In this document: piece after piece, positions 36,106-44,991 of the stretch
Layout: every line of letters begins with the position of its first letter
Numbering within the stretch: the first letter of the stretch is position 1
DNA from: an uncultured Gammaproteobacteria bacterium
Lineage (GTDB): Bacteria; Pseudomonadota; Gammaproteobacteria; Ga0077536
Reading direction: 5' to 3'
NCBI GenBank assembly: GCA_938075585.1
Contig: CALJHG010000008.1
Coordinates: forward strand, 1 to 53,154
DNA length: 53,154 nucleotides
Notes under the pieces: model-generated
Database searches by the model: none
Told to the model about the DNA's origin: nothing
What the model saw: the letters and a program-made list of their open reading frames with translations, nothing else
Position numbers and translations under genes: made by a program

Positions 36106-37146
36106 ATGAACAATCCTACTGAAACCAAAGTCAGAAGAGTCCTAACCGGAATTACCACAAGTGGAATACCTCATCTTGGTAATCTGGCGGGAGCGGTGCT
36201 TCCGGCCATCTCGGCGAGCCGAAAAGCGGGCGTATCCAGTTTCTTATTCCTAGCCGATTATCATTCCCTAATCAAGAATCTAGATCCCTCCTTGACTCAT
36301 GACTCGAGTTTTGAAATTGCTGCCTGTTGGTTGGCCTGCGGACTGGATCCCACAAACGTCACTTTTTACCGACAGTCTGACATTCCTGACATTTTCGAAC
36401 TCAACTGGATCCTCAGTTGTCTCGCCGCGAAAGGGCTGCTGAATAGAGCACATGCCTACAAAGCGGCAGTAACAGATAATGAACTAGCTGGATCGAAGGA
36501 TCCAGATAAAGGCATCACGATGGGCTTATATAATTATCCCGTGCTCATGGCTGCAGATATATTAATGTTCAAAGCAAATGTGGTACCTGTGGGACAGGAT
36601 CAAAAGCAACACATCGAAATGACACGAGATATAGCGATGCGTTTTAATCATCACTATGGAGAGCTCTTTACTATACCTGAACCTCAAATCGACGAAGTAA
36701 CCGGAGTATTGCCTGGGATCGACAGTCAAAAAATGAGTAAAAGCTATAACAACACTATTCCAATATTTGCCGAAGACAAGAAACTTCGAAAAGCTGTGAT
36801 GAAAATCAAAACAAACTCGTTAGAGCCTGGCGATCCAAAAGATCCGTCAACCTGTTCAGTTTTTAAAATCTTTAAAGCTTTTGCAACAGAGAGTGAAGTG
36901 GCCGATTTTCGTCAAAGTTATGAAAATGGAATTGCTTGGGGTAAAGCTAAGGAAACGCTATTTTCATTACTTAATGAAGTGCTGACACCATATCGCGTCG
37001 AGTATCAAAAACTTACTCTCGATAGAGGCTTTGTAGAAAACACTTTACAGGAAGGTGCTGGTAAAGCGCGCGCTGTGTCCGAACCACTTTTACAGGACAT
37101 AAGAAAAGCGGTCGGAATTAAGGCGTTTAGTCGTACTAAAATCTAG
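36106..37146 (+). CDS. trpS: Tryptophanyl-tRNA synthetase
   Basis: A 346-residue class I synthetase that charges tRNA-Trp. The start TGITTSGIPHLGNLAGAV contains the HIGH-like motif (HLGN), PVGQDQKQHIEMTRDIA is the Trp-binding region, and the KMSKS loop is KMSKSYNNTIPIF. The length is near the 334-350 norm. The SD is weak. It converges on the PPOX-type gene with 12 bases between the stops. Confidence 0.96.
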   Translation: MNNPTETKVRRVLTGITTSGIPHLGNLAGAVLPAISASRKAGVSSFLFLADYHSLIKNLDPSLTHDSSFEIAACWLACGLDPTNVTFYRQSDIPDIFELNWILSCLAAKGLLNRAHAYKAAVTDNELAGSKDPDKGITMGLYNYPVLMAADILMFKANVVPVGQDQKQHIEMTRDIAMRFNHHYGELFTIPEPQIDEVTGVLPGIDSQKMSKSYNNTIPIFAEDKKLRKAVMKIKTNSLEPGDPKDPSTCSVFKIFKAFATESEVADFRQSYENGIAWGKAKETLFSLLNEVLTPYRVEYQKLTLDRGFVENTLQEGAGKARAVSEPLLQDIRKAVGIKAFSRTKI

Positions 37147-37158
37147 TTACCTAATCAC

Positions 37159-37608
37159 CTATTGACTCCGCCACCCCTGTCCCCTCACCCAAATGGGAGC
37201 TATTCGAATAGCGTATTCAGTTGGTATCTGGGCACGGAGCTGTCGGGCTATCGGGCCCTCAGGATCGGAAATGTAACGAGCAATCATCAAATTGGTCACC
37301 CTTTCACCATCGGACAAGTCAAGTACTGCAGTCCCTTGCCCTCTTATCACTTTATATTTGGCGTCCTCGCCTAAAGCAATCTCAAAAGCACACTTTCGGT
37401 TAGTCGCGAGATTTCTGCGCAGTAAAGTACTTTTCTGAGTGATACACCAAAAATGATCATCGTGATATAAAAACCATAGAGTCGAAATGAGCGGGAACCC
37501 ATTCGGCGATTGTGACGCTAGGCGAACCGGCTTTTTCAGACCCCTAAGTAACTCTTGGATCGTTGAACTGGGTAAGGATTTTACTCGAGCTGTACTCATG
37601 TTTTGCAT
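37159..37608 (-). CDS. Pyridoxamine 5'-phosphate oxidase (PPOX) fold protein
   Basis: A 149-residue split-barrel flavin-binding-type protein. It has VRLASQSPNGFPLISTLWFLYHDDHFWCIT, then NRKCAFEIA and KVIRGQGTAVL, the usual order for the PPOX-like family. Such proteins bind FMN, F420 or haem; which one is not clear here. Two ATGs are candidates (37608 and 37599, three codons apart); an AGGGT ahead is closer to the first than normal, so either may be used. It diverges from the P450 gene across 127 bases. Confidence 0.78.
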   Translation of the reverse strand: MQNMSTARVKSLPSSTIQELLRGLKKPVRLASQSPNGFPLISTLWFLYHDDHFWCITQKSTLLRRNLATNRKCAFEIALGEDAKYKVIRGQGTAVLDLSDGERVTNLMIARYISDPEGPIARQLRAQIPTEYAIRIAPIWVRGQGWRSQ

Positions 37609-37702
37609 ATTACCCTGAAAAAAAAATAAAAATAACTACTTTAATTACTAACGACACTTCACCGAATCCATTAGTATTAAAAATCCACAAAAACTGTTGT
37701 TA

Positions 37703-37713
37703 GTGTTAAACAC
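37703..37713. promoter_or_regulatory. Small palindrome in front of the P450 gene
   Basis: GTGTTAAACAC is a perfect 5-base inverted repeat around one A, located 22 bases before the P450 GTG start. It falls in the divergent space with the PPOX-like gene and could be an operator half-site. It is short enough to occur by chance. Confidence 0.2.
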
Positions 37714-37735
37714 AGTAACATGGGGGGTATAAAGA

Positions 37736-38965
37736 GTGACGGGGAGTTTATTAGACCAACTCGGTAATTTATCAGATGACGATTGGGGAGGCTCTAATCC
37801 TTTATCCTTATCTTTTCGAAACAACCCGTACCCAGGCCTGAGGAAACTCCGCGAAACCGACCCCATTAACCAAACACCTCTCGGAGTATGGAGGCTAACC
37901 CGTTACGCGGATATTACTAATGTTCTAAAAAGTTCCTCTGTGTCAATGACTCTAGCCGATGGCAGTTCTCCCAGCTTCGATCCGTTGGATACTAAAGGTG
38001 ACTTCCATAACTTCATGTTAAATATGGACGGGAATGAACACTTACGGTTACGCCGATTAGTGATAAAAGCGTTCACCGGCAACGCGATCAAAATGATGCA
38101 AACAGCTATTGACGAGGCTGTTAGTAAAGCTATCACTAAGGGGCTGGCAGAGGGGGGGATGGATATCTGTGACGATCTGGCGGTCGATCTCCCAAGTAGA
38201 ATGATATGCCGCATTATGGGGATACCTGATAGTGACCGTCTTATTTTTCAGAAATGGGCCGGAGAGAGGACTAAAGCTTTTTGGGCCAAATTTCTCCCTG
38301 AATCTGAACAACTGAAAGTCCGACAAGCTGGTGAAGATCTTGCAAACTACTTCGAAGATCTAGTTAAAGCTAGACGCGTATCTATGAAAGATGATTTGAT
38401 TTCCGAACTCATCAGAGCGGAAGATGCGGGCGATCGTCTGAGAGAAGGCGAGCTTGTTATACAGGCCATAGGGCTATTAGTAGCAGCATATGAAACAACT
38501 ACAGGCCTCATTGGAAATGGTCTTTTAGCGTTTATTAAAAATCCATCACAAATTGCTCTGCTCTATAGTAAGCCGGAACTTATTGATAACGCGGTGGATG
38601 AATGCCTTCGATACGACACACCTATTCTTTTCAATTGGAGGGTGCTAGAAAAGCCATTAAATATCGGGGACAAACAGCTAATGAAAAACTCTGTTCTCTG
38701 GCTAATGTTGGGCGCTGGAAACAGAGATCCGGAGCGCTTTCCGGATCCAGACAGGTTTGATATCACTCGGTCTGATCGTGGTCATCTTTCGTTTGGCGGA
38801 GGATCACACTATTGTCTTGGAAATCAGTTCGCGCGAATGGAAGGAAAAACGGCAATCAGAGAACTCCTCACACGTGCGCCAAACATAAAACTTCTTGAAG
38901 ACGAAATGGAATGGTCAAATTCATTTTTTAGAGTACTGAGTAAACTGCCGGTCGAATTCACGTGA
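37736..38965 (+). CDS. Cytochrome P450
   Basis: A 409-residue soluble bacterial P450. The haem-binding motif is FGGGSHYCLG with Cys360. The oxygen-activating I-helix has AAYETT at 250-255 (usually AGxxTT), and the ExxR motif is ECLR at 289-292. The class acts with ferredoxin and ferredoxin reductase, and neither is adjacent. It likely hydroxylates a hydrophobic substrate; the family is not identifiable by eye. The start is GTG, preceded by a G-rich stretch about 8 bases upstream. The following nitroreductase lies 122 bases on. Confidence 0.93.
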   Translation: MTGSLLDQLGNLSDDDWGGSNPLSLSFRNNPYPGLRKLRETDPINQTPLGVWRLTRYADITNVLKSSSVSMTLADGSSPSFDPLDTKGDFHNFMLNMDGNEHLRLRRLVIKAFTGNAIKMMQTAIDEAVSKAITKGLAEGGMDICDDLAVDLPSRMICRIMGIPDSDRLIFQKWAGERTKAFWAKFLPESEQLKVRQAGEDLANYFEDLVKARRVSMKDDLISELIRAEDAGDRLREGELVIQAIGLLVAAYETTTGLIGNGLLAFIKNPSQIALLYSKPELIDNAVDECLRYDTPILFNWRVLEKPLNIGDKQLMKNSVLWLMLGAGNRDPERFPDPDRFDITRSDRGHLSFGGGSHYCLGNQFARMEGKTAIRELLTRAPNIKLLEDEMEWSNSFFRVLSKLPVEFT

Positions 38966-39087
38966 GGTTCACGGTCACATTTGTCGATATTTGTCGTACG
39001 CCAACTAACAGGCGTCTTCATTCGTGGGGCTCGTACTGGTATCATAATTGTTATTCAGTTCAGCCCAGATAAAGGATTTAAACCGCT

Positions 39088-39762
39088 ATGGATGTCGAAG
39101 AAGCTATCCGATCACGTCGGTCGATCAGAGCGTTTACCAAACAAACCGTTAGTAAGGAAAAAATAGAAAAAGTACTGTCAATTTCTCAACGCTCACCAAG
39201 TGGAACAAATACGCAGCCGTGGCATGCTTATGTTTGTGCGGGGAAAGTGCGCGACTCGATCGTGAAAGATGTGTGTGAATTGTTTGATTCTGGGCAAGCG
39301 CATAGCTATGCCGAATACGACTACTACCCCGAAAAATGGAACGAATTGCATACCTCACGACGACGGAAAATTGGTTGGGATTTATATGGCTTAGTAGGCA
39401 TTCAAAAAGGAGATCGAAAACGAACAGCAATACAAGCACGAAGAAATTACTGTTTTTTCGATGCACCAGTGGGAATTTTCTTCACAACCGATGCGTATTT
39501 AGGAAAAGGAAGTTGGTCTGATGTGGGGCTTTATATGCAAACGGTCATGTTAGCAGCCAGAGGCGAGGGCCTGCACACCTGTCCCCAAGCTGCTTGGATT
39601 ACTTTTCAGGAACCAATCTTTAAACACCTCAATATACCCAGAACCCAAGTGCTAGTCTCTGGAATGGCACTAGGGTACGAAGACACCTCTGCGGTCGAGA
39701 ATACGTTGGTAAGTGTAAGAGAAAAACTTGAAAATGTTGTTCATTATAGTGGATTTGACTAG
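39088..39762 (+). CDS. Nitroreductase family protein
   Basis: A 224-residue FMN-dependent nitroreductase-fold protein. It starts MDVEEAIRSRRSIRAFTKQTV, with the RRSIR FMN-phosphate motif, then SQRSPSGTNTQPWHAYV and a C-terminal AARGEGLHTCPQAAW. It differs from the one at 27094 in its longer central part (HTSRRRKIGWDLYG) typical of the larger nitroreductase-like enzymes that dehydrogenate or reduce flavin-compatible substrates. AAAGGA lies 10 bases before the ATG. It is followed by a glutaredoxin-like gene 19 bases later, so an operon is likely. Confidence 0.87.
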   Translation: MDVEEAIRSRRSIRAFTKQTVSKEKIEKVLSISQRSPSGTNTQPWHAYVCAGKVRDSIVKDVCELFDSGQAHSYAEYDYYPEKWNELHTSRRRKIGWDLYGLVGIQKGDRKRTAIQARRNYCFFDAPVGIFFTTDAYLGKGSWSDVGLYMQTVMLAARGEGLHTCPQAAWITFQEPIFKHLNIPRTQVLVSGMALGYEDTSAVENTLVSVREKLENVVHYSGFD

Positions 39763-39781
39763 AGAATAAGAAAGGTATTTT

Positions 39782-40150
39782 ATGAAACTCATACGATGGA
39801 TATTAGGGAAAATAATTATCTCGCTCGATTTAATCACGCGCTCCACGCCCGTGAAACGAGATGCCGCTGCCCAAGAAAAAATTAATGCCATCAGCAGGCG
39901 ATTCAGCCTTTACCACTTCAATGCATGCCCTTTTTGCGTGAAAGTTCGGCGTCACTTGCACCACAAAGCTATCAATATTGAGCTACGAGATGCAAAGAAT
40001 AATTTAGGGCACAAGCAAACTTTAATTGAAGAAGGGGGTAAGCATAAAGTTCCCTGCCTTCGCATTGAGCAGAAAAACTCTCAGGTAACGTGGCTATACG
40101 AATCAAATGACATCATAGCTTATCTTGATGAAGAGTTGCGGTCTATCTGA
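39782..40150 (+). CDS. Membrane-anchored glutaredoxin-like protein
   Basis: A 122-residue thiol-disulfide protein. A hydrophobic N-terminal segment (about residues 5-20) could anchor it. The glutaredoxin domain has FSLYHFNACPFCVKVRRHL with the CPFC active site, and the cis-Pro in KVPCLRIE. Both Cys of the CxxC motif are kept, so it could reduce protein or glutathione disulfides. The GSH-dependent glutaredoxin family and GST N-domains overlap in pattern. It shares the strand and probably transcript with the nitroreductase just upstream. A weak GGT-type SD is present. Confidence 0.82.
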   Translation: MKLIRWILGKIIISLDLITRSTPVKRDAAAQEKINAISRRFSLYHFNACPFCVKVRRHLHHKAINIELRDAKNNLGHKQTLIEEGGKHKVPCLRIEQKNSQVTWLYESNDIIAYLDEELRSI

Positions 40151-40176
40151 GGGAGTACTCGATCAACCGCGAAAAC

Positions 40177-40560
40177 TTATTGCTCTACCAATTGACCATC
40201 TTGATAATAAATTTTTTTAACCAACACGCCATCCCGATCAAAATATTTCCAATTTCCATGCTCCCTGCCATTTTGATACAGAATCTCAGCTTTCCGCTTG
40301 CCGTTGTCATAGAAATACTCAGTCAAACCACTAAGTCGTCCATCAGAGTAGCTCACTTTTGCGATGATCCCGCCGTTTAAATTTCGCTCAATTAGCCGTC
40401 CATGCAATGGTTCGTCAGTTCGCCAGTCATAGGCTATGCCATTCTTCATGGTAACTTTTCTCAACTCGCTGGTTTCAATATCAAGCATCGTGTCTTTCGT
40501 TAAAAAGTAAAAGCCAAAGGCCACTGCGAAAGCTAACGGATATACGATCGTACGTTTCAT
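40177..40560 (-). CDS. MORN-repeat-like (YwqK-type) exported protein
   Basis: A 127-residue protein with an N-terminal hydrophobic segment (signal or anchor, about residues 5-20). The C-terminal part has degenerate MORN-type repeats: IIAKVSYSDGRLSGL, YFYDNGKRKAEI, LYQNGREHGNW and YYQDGQL. The family is named YwqK family antitoxin in databases, a label from one Bacillus case. Nothing here shows an antitoxin function. It starts 6 bases after the DNA methyltransferase stop, same strand, so it is probably co-transcribed. Confidence 0.7.
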   Translation of the reverse strand: MKRTIVYPLAFAVAFGFYFLTKDTMLDIETSELRKVTMKNGIAYDWRTDEPLHGRLIERNLNGGIIAKVSYSDGRLSGLTEYFYDNGKRKAEILYQNGREHGNWKYFDRDGVLVKKIYYQDGQLVEQ

Positions 40561-40566
40561 TTGATA

Positions 40567-41328
40567 TCAGGCTTTCTTTATTGACGCGGCAAAACGCTTC
40601 TTGCTTAGTGCCACATAACTAGATTCAGACTCTATCCCAATGTATTTCCTCTTTGTCTGAATGGCAGCGACTCCAGTTGTACCGCTCCCGTTAAATGCGT
40701 CCAAGACAACATCTCCCTCTTCAGTACAGGCAAGAATTAAACGAGTCATCAGTGAAAGAGGTTTCTGGGTAGGGTGTTTGCCATGGACCTTTTCACGCTT
40801 ACTGGGCGCAGTCATTGTCCAAACATCCTTCATTTGTTTGCCATCATTGATTTCTTTCATAAGTTGGTAGTTAAACTTATGTTTGCTATTTTCATTTTTA
40901 GCCGCCCAAATAATTGTTTCCGTACTGTGAGTTAAATACCGGCACGAAAGATTCGGCGGAGGATTAGGTTTTTGCCACGTTATGTTGTTGATCAGTTTCA
41001 TCCCGAGTTCTTGCATCGCGAACCCGATGCTATAAATTGAATGTAACGTACCTGACACCATCATCGAACCATTTGGTCTAAGGAGATTCTGGCATTTTCT
41101 GACCCAAGCGCGATTAAATTTCAGATTATTTTCGAAACCTGCGGATCGATCCCATTCACCCTTATTGACTTCTACCATTTTTCCATTTTGACAGGTTACG
41201 CCATCATTCGATAAGTGGTAGGGGGGATCACAAAACACTAGATCTGCGATCTCACCCCGTGTTTCGTACAACCTGTCCAAGACTTCTAAACAGTCACCTT
41301 CTATTAGTTCCGTGTTTTTTCGAGGCAT
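40567..41328 (-). CDS. Solitary DpnA-like adenine DNA methyltransferase
   Basis: A 253-residue SAM-dependent methyltransferase. The catalytic DPPY is at 34-37 and the SAM-binding motif FNGSG at 212-216, in the order of beta-type N6-adenine enzymes. The intervening region (QNGKMVEVNKGEWDRSAG, then KPNPPPNLSCRYLTHSTETI and NDGKQMKDVW) resembles DpnA (M.DpnIIB), whose known target is GATC. That specificity is an inference. No restriction endonuclease, no helicase and no other modification subunit is nearby. The gene is followed closely by the MORN-like gene. It may serve regulation, mismatch repair or phage-defence protection. Confidence 0.85.
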   Translation of the reverse strand: MPRKNTELIEGDCLEVLDRLYETRGEIADLVFCDPPYHLSNDGVTCQNGKMVEVNKGEWDRSAGFENNLKFNRAWVRKCQNLLRPNGSMMVSGTLHSIYSIGFAMQELGMKLINNITWQKPNPPPNLSCRYLTHSTETIIWAAKNENSKHKFNYQLMKEINDGKQMKDVWTMTAPSKREKVHGKHPTQKPLSLMTRLILACTEEGDVVLDAFNGSGTTGVAAIQTKRKYIGIESESSYVALSKKRFAASIKKA

Positions 41329-41392
41329 ATCGGCTCAACTATTTAAGAGGTCTAAAACTTTTACCTAATAGTAACTTTCTACCTGAAAGTAA

Positions 41393-41689
41393 CTAAAATC
41401 GAACACCACATTTTGCCAACATCTTTTTTTGTACATCCCTAAAATAAGCGAATTGTCCAAACGGTATAGAAACTATAACTAGGAGACATTGATAAAAGAG
41501 GAAGATTAAAAAGATTCTTATTACCCAGTAAACTATTTCACCGTAGCTGCTGGAACCAATTCCGAAAAAATCCATCATGGGGCCAGCAAGAAGCACTGAT
41601 AAAGTACCTGTTATCGCGAAGACAATATTAACTAGAATGAACTGATGCGTTGAGGTGATATTTAGTTTGGCAAATAATTTATTTAACAT
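41393..41689 (-). CDS. Small two-TM membrane protein (DUF6787-like)
   Basis: A 98-residue protein with two hydrophobic helices, at about residues 17-40 and 53-80, flanked by basic residues. The C-terminal FGQFAYFRDVQKKML is typical of a small family (DUF6787-like) of unknown role. The assignment is from pattern memory, not from a search. It may act as an inner-membrane accessory protein. It lies 64 bases from the methyltransferase start on the same strand, leaving room for separate promoters. Confidence 0.55.
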   Translation of the reverse strand: MLNKLFAKLNITSTHQFILVNIVFAITGTLSVLLAGPMMDFFGIGSSSYGEIVYWVIRIFLIFLFYQCLLVIVSIPFGQFAYFRDVQKKMLAKCGVRF

Positions 41690-41864
41690 GCGAGTAGTAT
41701 AGTCTTTTTGGTAAGCGACGCGAAAAATATTATAGTGCGCTTGCGAAAATCGTGAATCAACTCATAACAGGAATTAAATCGTCTCAACAGGTGTGACAGG
41801 TACTACTTGCACCTACTTTAACTTTTATTGACAATACAAGCGATACGAAATGTTTTGAGGTGCG

Positions 41865-42671
41865 ATGATGAAAAATCAAGCAGACCACACCGCGGAAGTT
41901 ACTGGCACCGCTTACAAAGTCGAAAGTGGTATTGCGACCATAACTTTAAACCGTCCCAATCAGTACAATACCCTCACTGAGCAGGTTATTTTAGACTTGA
42001 CTAGCAAACTCGATAAGATCACCCATGATACAGAAATAAAAGTCTTAATAATCGCCTCAAATGGAAAAGCATTTTCTACCGGGCATGACCTAAAAGACAT
42101 GCTCAGAAACAACAATGAGGCCTACTTTACCCACCTTCTGGGATTATGTTCCTCGATGATGCAAAAAATCGCAACCCTTACCCAACCGGTGATAGCTCAG
42201 GTTCAAGGTATTGCGACGGCAGCCGGTTGTCAGTTAGTCGCAACCTGTGATCTTGCGGTAGCAGGAGAATCCTCAATTTTTGCAACTAATGGTATAGTAA
42301 ACGGTCTTTATTGTGCCACACCCTCTGTCGCAGTGAGCCGTGTTGTCCCTAAAAAAATTGCTATGGAAATGCTACTTACTGGCGACTTCATCTCATCAGA
42401 AAAAGCGGAAAAAATTGGCTTAATAAACAAAGTCACACCGGATGAGAATTTAGTTGCGGAGACAAAACTGCTCGCCCAAAAAATAGCCGAAAAATCGCAA
42501 TTTGCAGTGAGTTTGGGTAAGGCGTCATTCAACCGACAGTCAGGTAAACCTCTCACTGAAGCGTACGCACAAACTTCTGCTGACCTCGTGTGCAATCTAC
42601 TCTCGCCAGATGGGCAAGAAGGACTGAACGCGTTTTCAGAGAAACGACAACCAAAATGGGAAGACGCCTAA
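41865..42671 (+). CDS. Enoyl-CoA hydratase-like protein (ECHDC3 type), catalytic Glu absent
   Basis: A 268-residue crotonase. The oxyanion segments are STGHDLKDM and QVQGIATAAGCQLVATCDLAVA. At the place where catalytic Glu residues would be, the sequence is FATNGIVNGLYCATPSVAVSR, with no acid. This pattern is shared with ECHDC3-type crotonases. It therefore may be an isomerase, hydrolase or binding protein and not a classical hydratase. It is followed 11 bases later by an acyl-CoA ligase, so the two work on the same CoA ester. The start may be the second ATG at 41868, with a better distance to GAGGTG. Confidence 0.85.
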   Translation: MMKNQADHTAEVTGTAYKVESGIATITLNRPNQYNTLTEQVILDLTSKLDKITHDTEIKVLIIASNGKAFSTGHDLKDMLRNNNEAYFTHLLGLCSSMMQKIATLTQPVIAQVQGIATAAGCQLVATCDLAVAGESSIFATNGIVNGLYCATPSVAVSRVVPKKIAMEMLLTGDFISSEKAEKIGLINKVTPDENLVAETKLLAQKIAEKSQFAVSLGKASFNRQSGKPLTEAYAQTSADLVCNLLSPDGQEGLNAFSEKRQPKWEDA

Positions 42672-42682
42672 GGACAAGAAAA

Positions 42683-44329
42683 ATGACCGAAGAACATACT
42701 AATCCGTACGAAATAAACCTTGACCAAACTCCTGCCAACCACGTCCCGCTGACGCCGCTAACTTGGATCGAACGTGCTGCCGCCATATACCCTCAAGCCG
42801 AAGCAGTCGTTCATGGCCATCGGAAATATACTTGGAGCGAAACATTCGCACGGTGTAAAAAACTGCGCTCCGCACTGACAAAAAAAGGAATCAAAAAAGG
42901 AGATGCGGTTGCCGTTCTAGCAACAAATATTCCTGCCTTCTACGAATGTCTTTTTGGAGTGCCGGCGGCTGGTGCCATCATTAACCCTATTAATATACGG
43001 CTAGACAGTGACGCTATCGCTTTTATAATCGATCATGGCGAGGCGAAGATCTTGATTACAGATACTGAATTCTCTTCTGTCGTTAGGGATGCACTTAAAA
43101 AGTGTTCTAGCAACCCACTTGTAATAGATATTTCCGATGAAGAATCGCCTTCTGATGATCGACTAGGTGAAATTGAGTATGAGGAGTTTATAGAAACTGG
43201 TGATGCGGATTCAACATGGACTCTGCCCGATGATGAATGGCAAGCAATGGCCTTATGCTATACCTCTGGAACGACTGGCAATCCGAAAGGTGTTGTTTAC
43301 CATCACCGGGGTGCCTATTTAAACGCTATTGGCTGCGCAATGTCATGGAATATGAACCACCATCCAGTGTATCTTTGGACTCTTCCAATGTTCCACTGCT
43401 GCGGCTGGACATTTCCTTGGGCAATTGCCGCGATGGCCGGTACTAACGTCTGTTTAAGAAGAATCGCAGCAAAAAATATTTATGATGCTATAAGCGAGCA
43501 CAAAGTGACCCACTTTTGCGGTGCACCTATAGTGTTAAACTTCTTAGCGAATGCCGATCCCTCAGAGAAAAAGGAACTTCCACATACAGTCGAAGTCATG
43601 ACCGCTGGTGCGGCACCTCCAGCGGCAGTGCTCAAAGCGACAGAGGCAGCTGGCTTTCACATAACTCACACTTACGGATTAACTGAAACCTATGGTCCCG
43701 CCGTGTTCAATGCGCCTCAAAAGTATTGGAAAGACCTTAATTCAGACGAGTATGCTGAAACTCTTATACGGCAGGGTGTTCGATACGCCGTGCTAGAAGA
43801 CTTAGATGTCATGGATCCAGACACAATGACCCCTGTACCACGCGATGGCGAGACGATTGGGGAAATCATGTTTAAGGGCAACGTAGTTATGCGCGGCTAC
43901 CTAAAAAATAAAGCCGCTACGGAAGAAGCCCTCGCTGGTGGCTATTTCCATTCTGGAGATTTAGCGGTCATGCACCCAGATGGTTACCTACAGATCAAGG
44001 ATAGGTCTAAAGACATCATAATTTCTGGCGGAGAAAATATTTCGTCGATAGAAGTTGAAGAAACGCTGTATAAGCATCCAAGTATACTCGAAGCCGCAGT
44101 AGTTGCGCGGCCGGACGACAAGTGGGGCGAAACACCATGCGCCTTCGTATTCCTGAAAAATCATGAGAAATCGGTTACTGAAGAAGAAGTAATCGCATAT
44201 TGTCGAAATAACATTGCAAAATTCAAAGCTCCGAAAACTGTAATCTTTATGGAACTGCCAAAGACCTCAACTGGTAAAATCCAAAAATTTAAATTGCGAG
44301 CTTTAGCAGATGAGATGGGTAGTCTGTGA
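42683..44329 (+). CDS. AMP-forming acyl-CoA ligase (DmdB-like)
   Basis: A 548-residue adenylate-forming enzyme. The ATP loop is YTSGTTGNPKG at 193-203, then GLTETYGP, GYFHSGDLAV and RSKDIIISGGENISSIEVE. The catalytic Lys lies in KTSTGKIQKF near the end. Residues VYHHRGAYLNAI, TLPMFHCCGW and AGAAPPAAV match the DmdB-type clade of methylmercaptopropionate- and fatty-acid-CoA ligases. The exact acid is not determinable. The frame extends upstream to 42590 over the hydratase stop, but the ATG at 42683 has AAGGA 8 bases before it and matches the family N-terminus. It pairs with the upstream hydratase. Confidence 0.9.
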   Translation: MTEEHTNPYEINLDQTPANHVPLTPLTWIERAAAIYPQAEAVVHGHRKYTWSETFARCKKLRSALTKKGIKKGDAVAVLATNIPAFYECLFGVPAAGAIINPINIRLDSDAIAFIIDHGEAKILITDTEFSSVVRDALKKCSSNPLVIDISDEESPSDDRLGEIEYEEFIETGDADSTWTLPDDEWQAMALCYTSGTTGNPKGVVYHHRGAYLNAIGCAMSWNMNHHPVYLWTLPMFHCCGWTFPWAIAAMAGTNVCLRRIAAKNIYDAISEHKVTHFCGAPIVLNFLANADPSEKKELPHTVEVMTAGAAPPAAVLKATEAAGFHITHTYGLTETYGPAVFNAPQKYWKDLNSDEYAETLIRQGVRYAVLEDLDVMDPDTMTPVPRDGETIGEIMFKGNVVMRGYLKNKAATEEALAGGYFHSGDLAVMHPDGYLQIKDRSKDIIISGGENISSIEVEETLYKHPSILEAAVVARPDDKWGETPCAFVFLKNHEKSVTEEEVIAYCRNNIAKFKAPKTVIFMELPKTSTGKIQKFKLRALADEMGSL

Positions 44330-44349
44330 CAAATGTCAGACAAACAAAA

Positions 44350-44988
44350 CTAGTTGAAGAGCCACGGAGCAATTTTACGCTTTTCTTCTTCATGCTTCTT
44401 AATCAAATCAGCGTGCTCTAAGGACACGCTGATGTCGTCCATCCCCTTCAACAATCGGTCACGTAATCCCGCATCAAAATCAAACGAGATCACTTGGCCA
44501 CTGGGTGTTCCTACAGTAAGGTGCTCTAGATCTATGTTTAACTCGTAGCCTAGACATTCCGTAACTTCAGTGAATAATTGATCAATGATATCTGCGGGCA
44601 GTGCTATTGGTAACAGCCCGTTTTTACAGGAATTACTGAAAAAAATGTCGGCAAAGCTCGGTGCCAGCAAGGCTCTAATGCCATAATCAAAAAGAGCCCA
44701 AGGCGCATGCTCACGTGAGGAGCCGCAGCCAAAATTTTCTCGAGCCAATAAAATTCCTGCGTTCTGGTACCTCTCTTGGTTTAGAGCGAAATCAGGGTTT
44801 AATGGACGCAGCGTGTTATCTTGATCTGGGGAACCATGATCTAAATACCGCCACTCATCAAACAAGTTTGGCCCAAAACCAGTTCTTTTAATCGACTTTA
44901 AGAATTGTTTAGGTATAAGAGCATCTGTATCGACATTTGGTCTATCAATCGGAACCACAATACTTTTCAACTTGGTGAACTTTTCCAT
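44350..44988 (-). CDS. leuD: 3-isopropylmalate dehydratase small subunit
   Basis: A 212-residue swivelling-domain subunit of isopropylmalate isomerase, which converts 2- to 3-isopropylmalate in leucine synthesis. [20 protein letters not shown] and [13 protein letters not shown] are its typical segments. It follows leuC on the same strand with 3 bases between them. Length (about 200-215) is normal. The acyl-CoA ligase ends 20 bases from its stop. Confidence 0.96.
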   Translation of the reverse strand: MEKFTKLKSIVVPIDRPNVDTDALIPKQFLKSIKRTGFGPNLFDEWRYLDHGSPDQDNTLRPLNPDFALNQERYQNAGILLARENFGCGSSREHAPWALFDYGIRALLAPSFADIFFSNSCKNGLLPIALPADIIDQLFTEVTECLGYELNIDLEHLTVGTPSGQVISFDFDAGLRDRLLKGMDDISVSLEHADLIKKHEEEKRKIAPWLFN

Positions 44989-44991
44989 GAC

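Noticed and set aside
40177-40560. Toxin-antitoxin system from the YwqK label
   Set aside because: The name comes from a single Bacillus annotation; there is no toxin gene next to it, and the neighbour is a DNA methyltransferase.
42590-42682. N-terminal extension of the acyl-CoA ligase
   Set aside because: It overlaps the hydratase and looks unlike the ligase family; the ATG at 42683 has an SD and a matching N-terminus.
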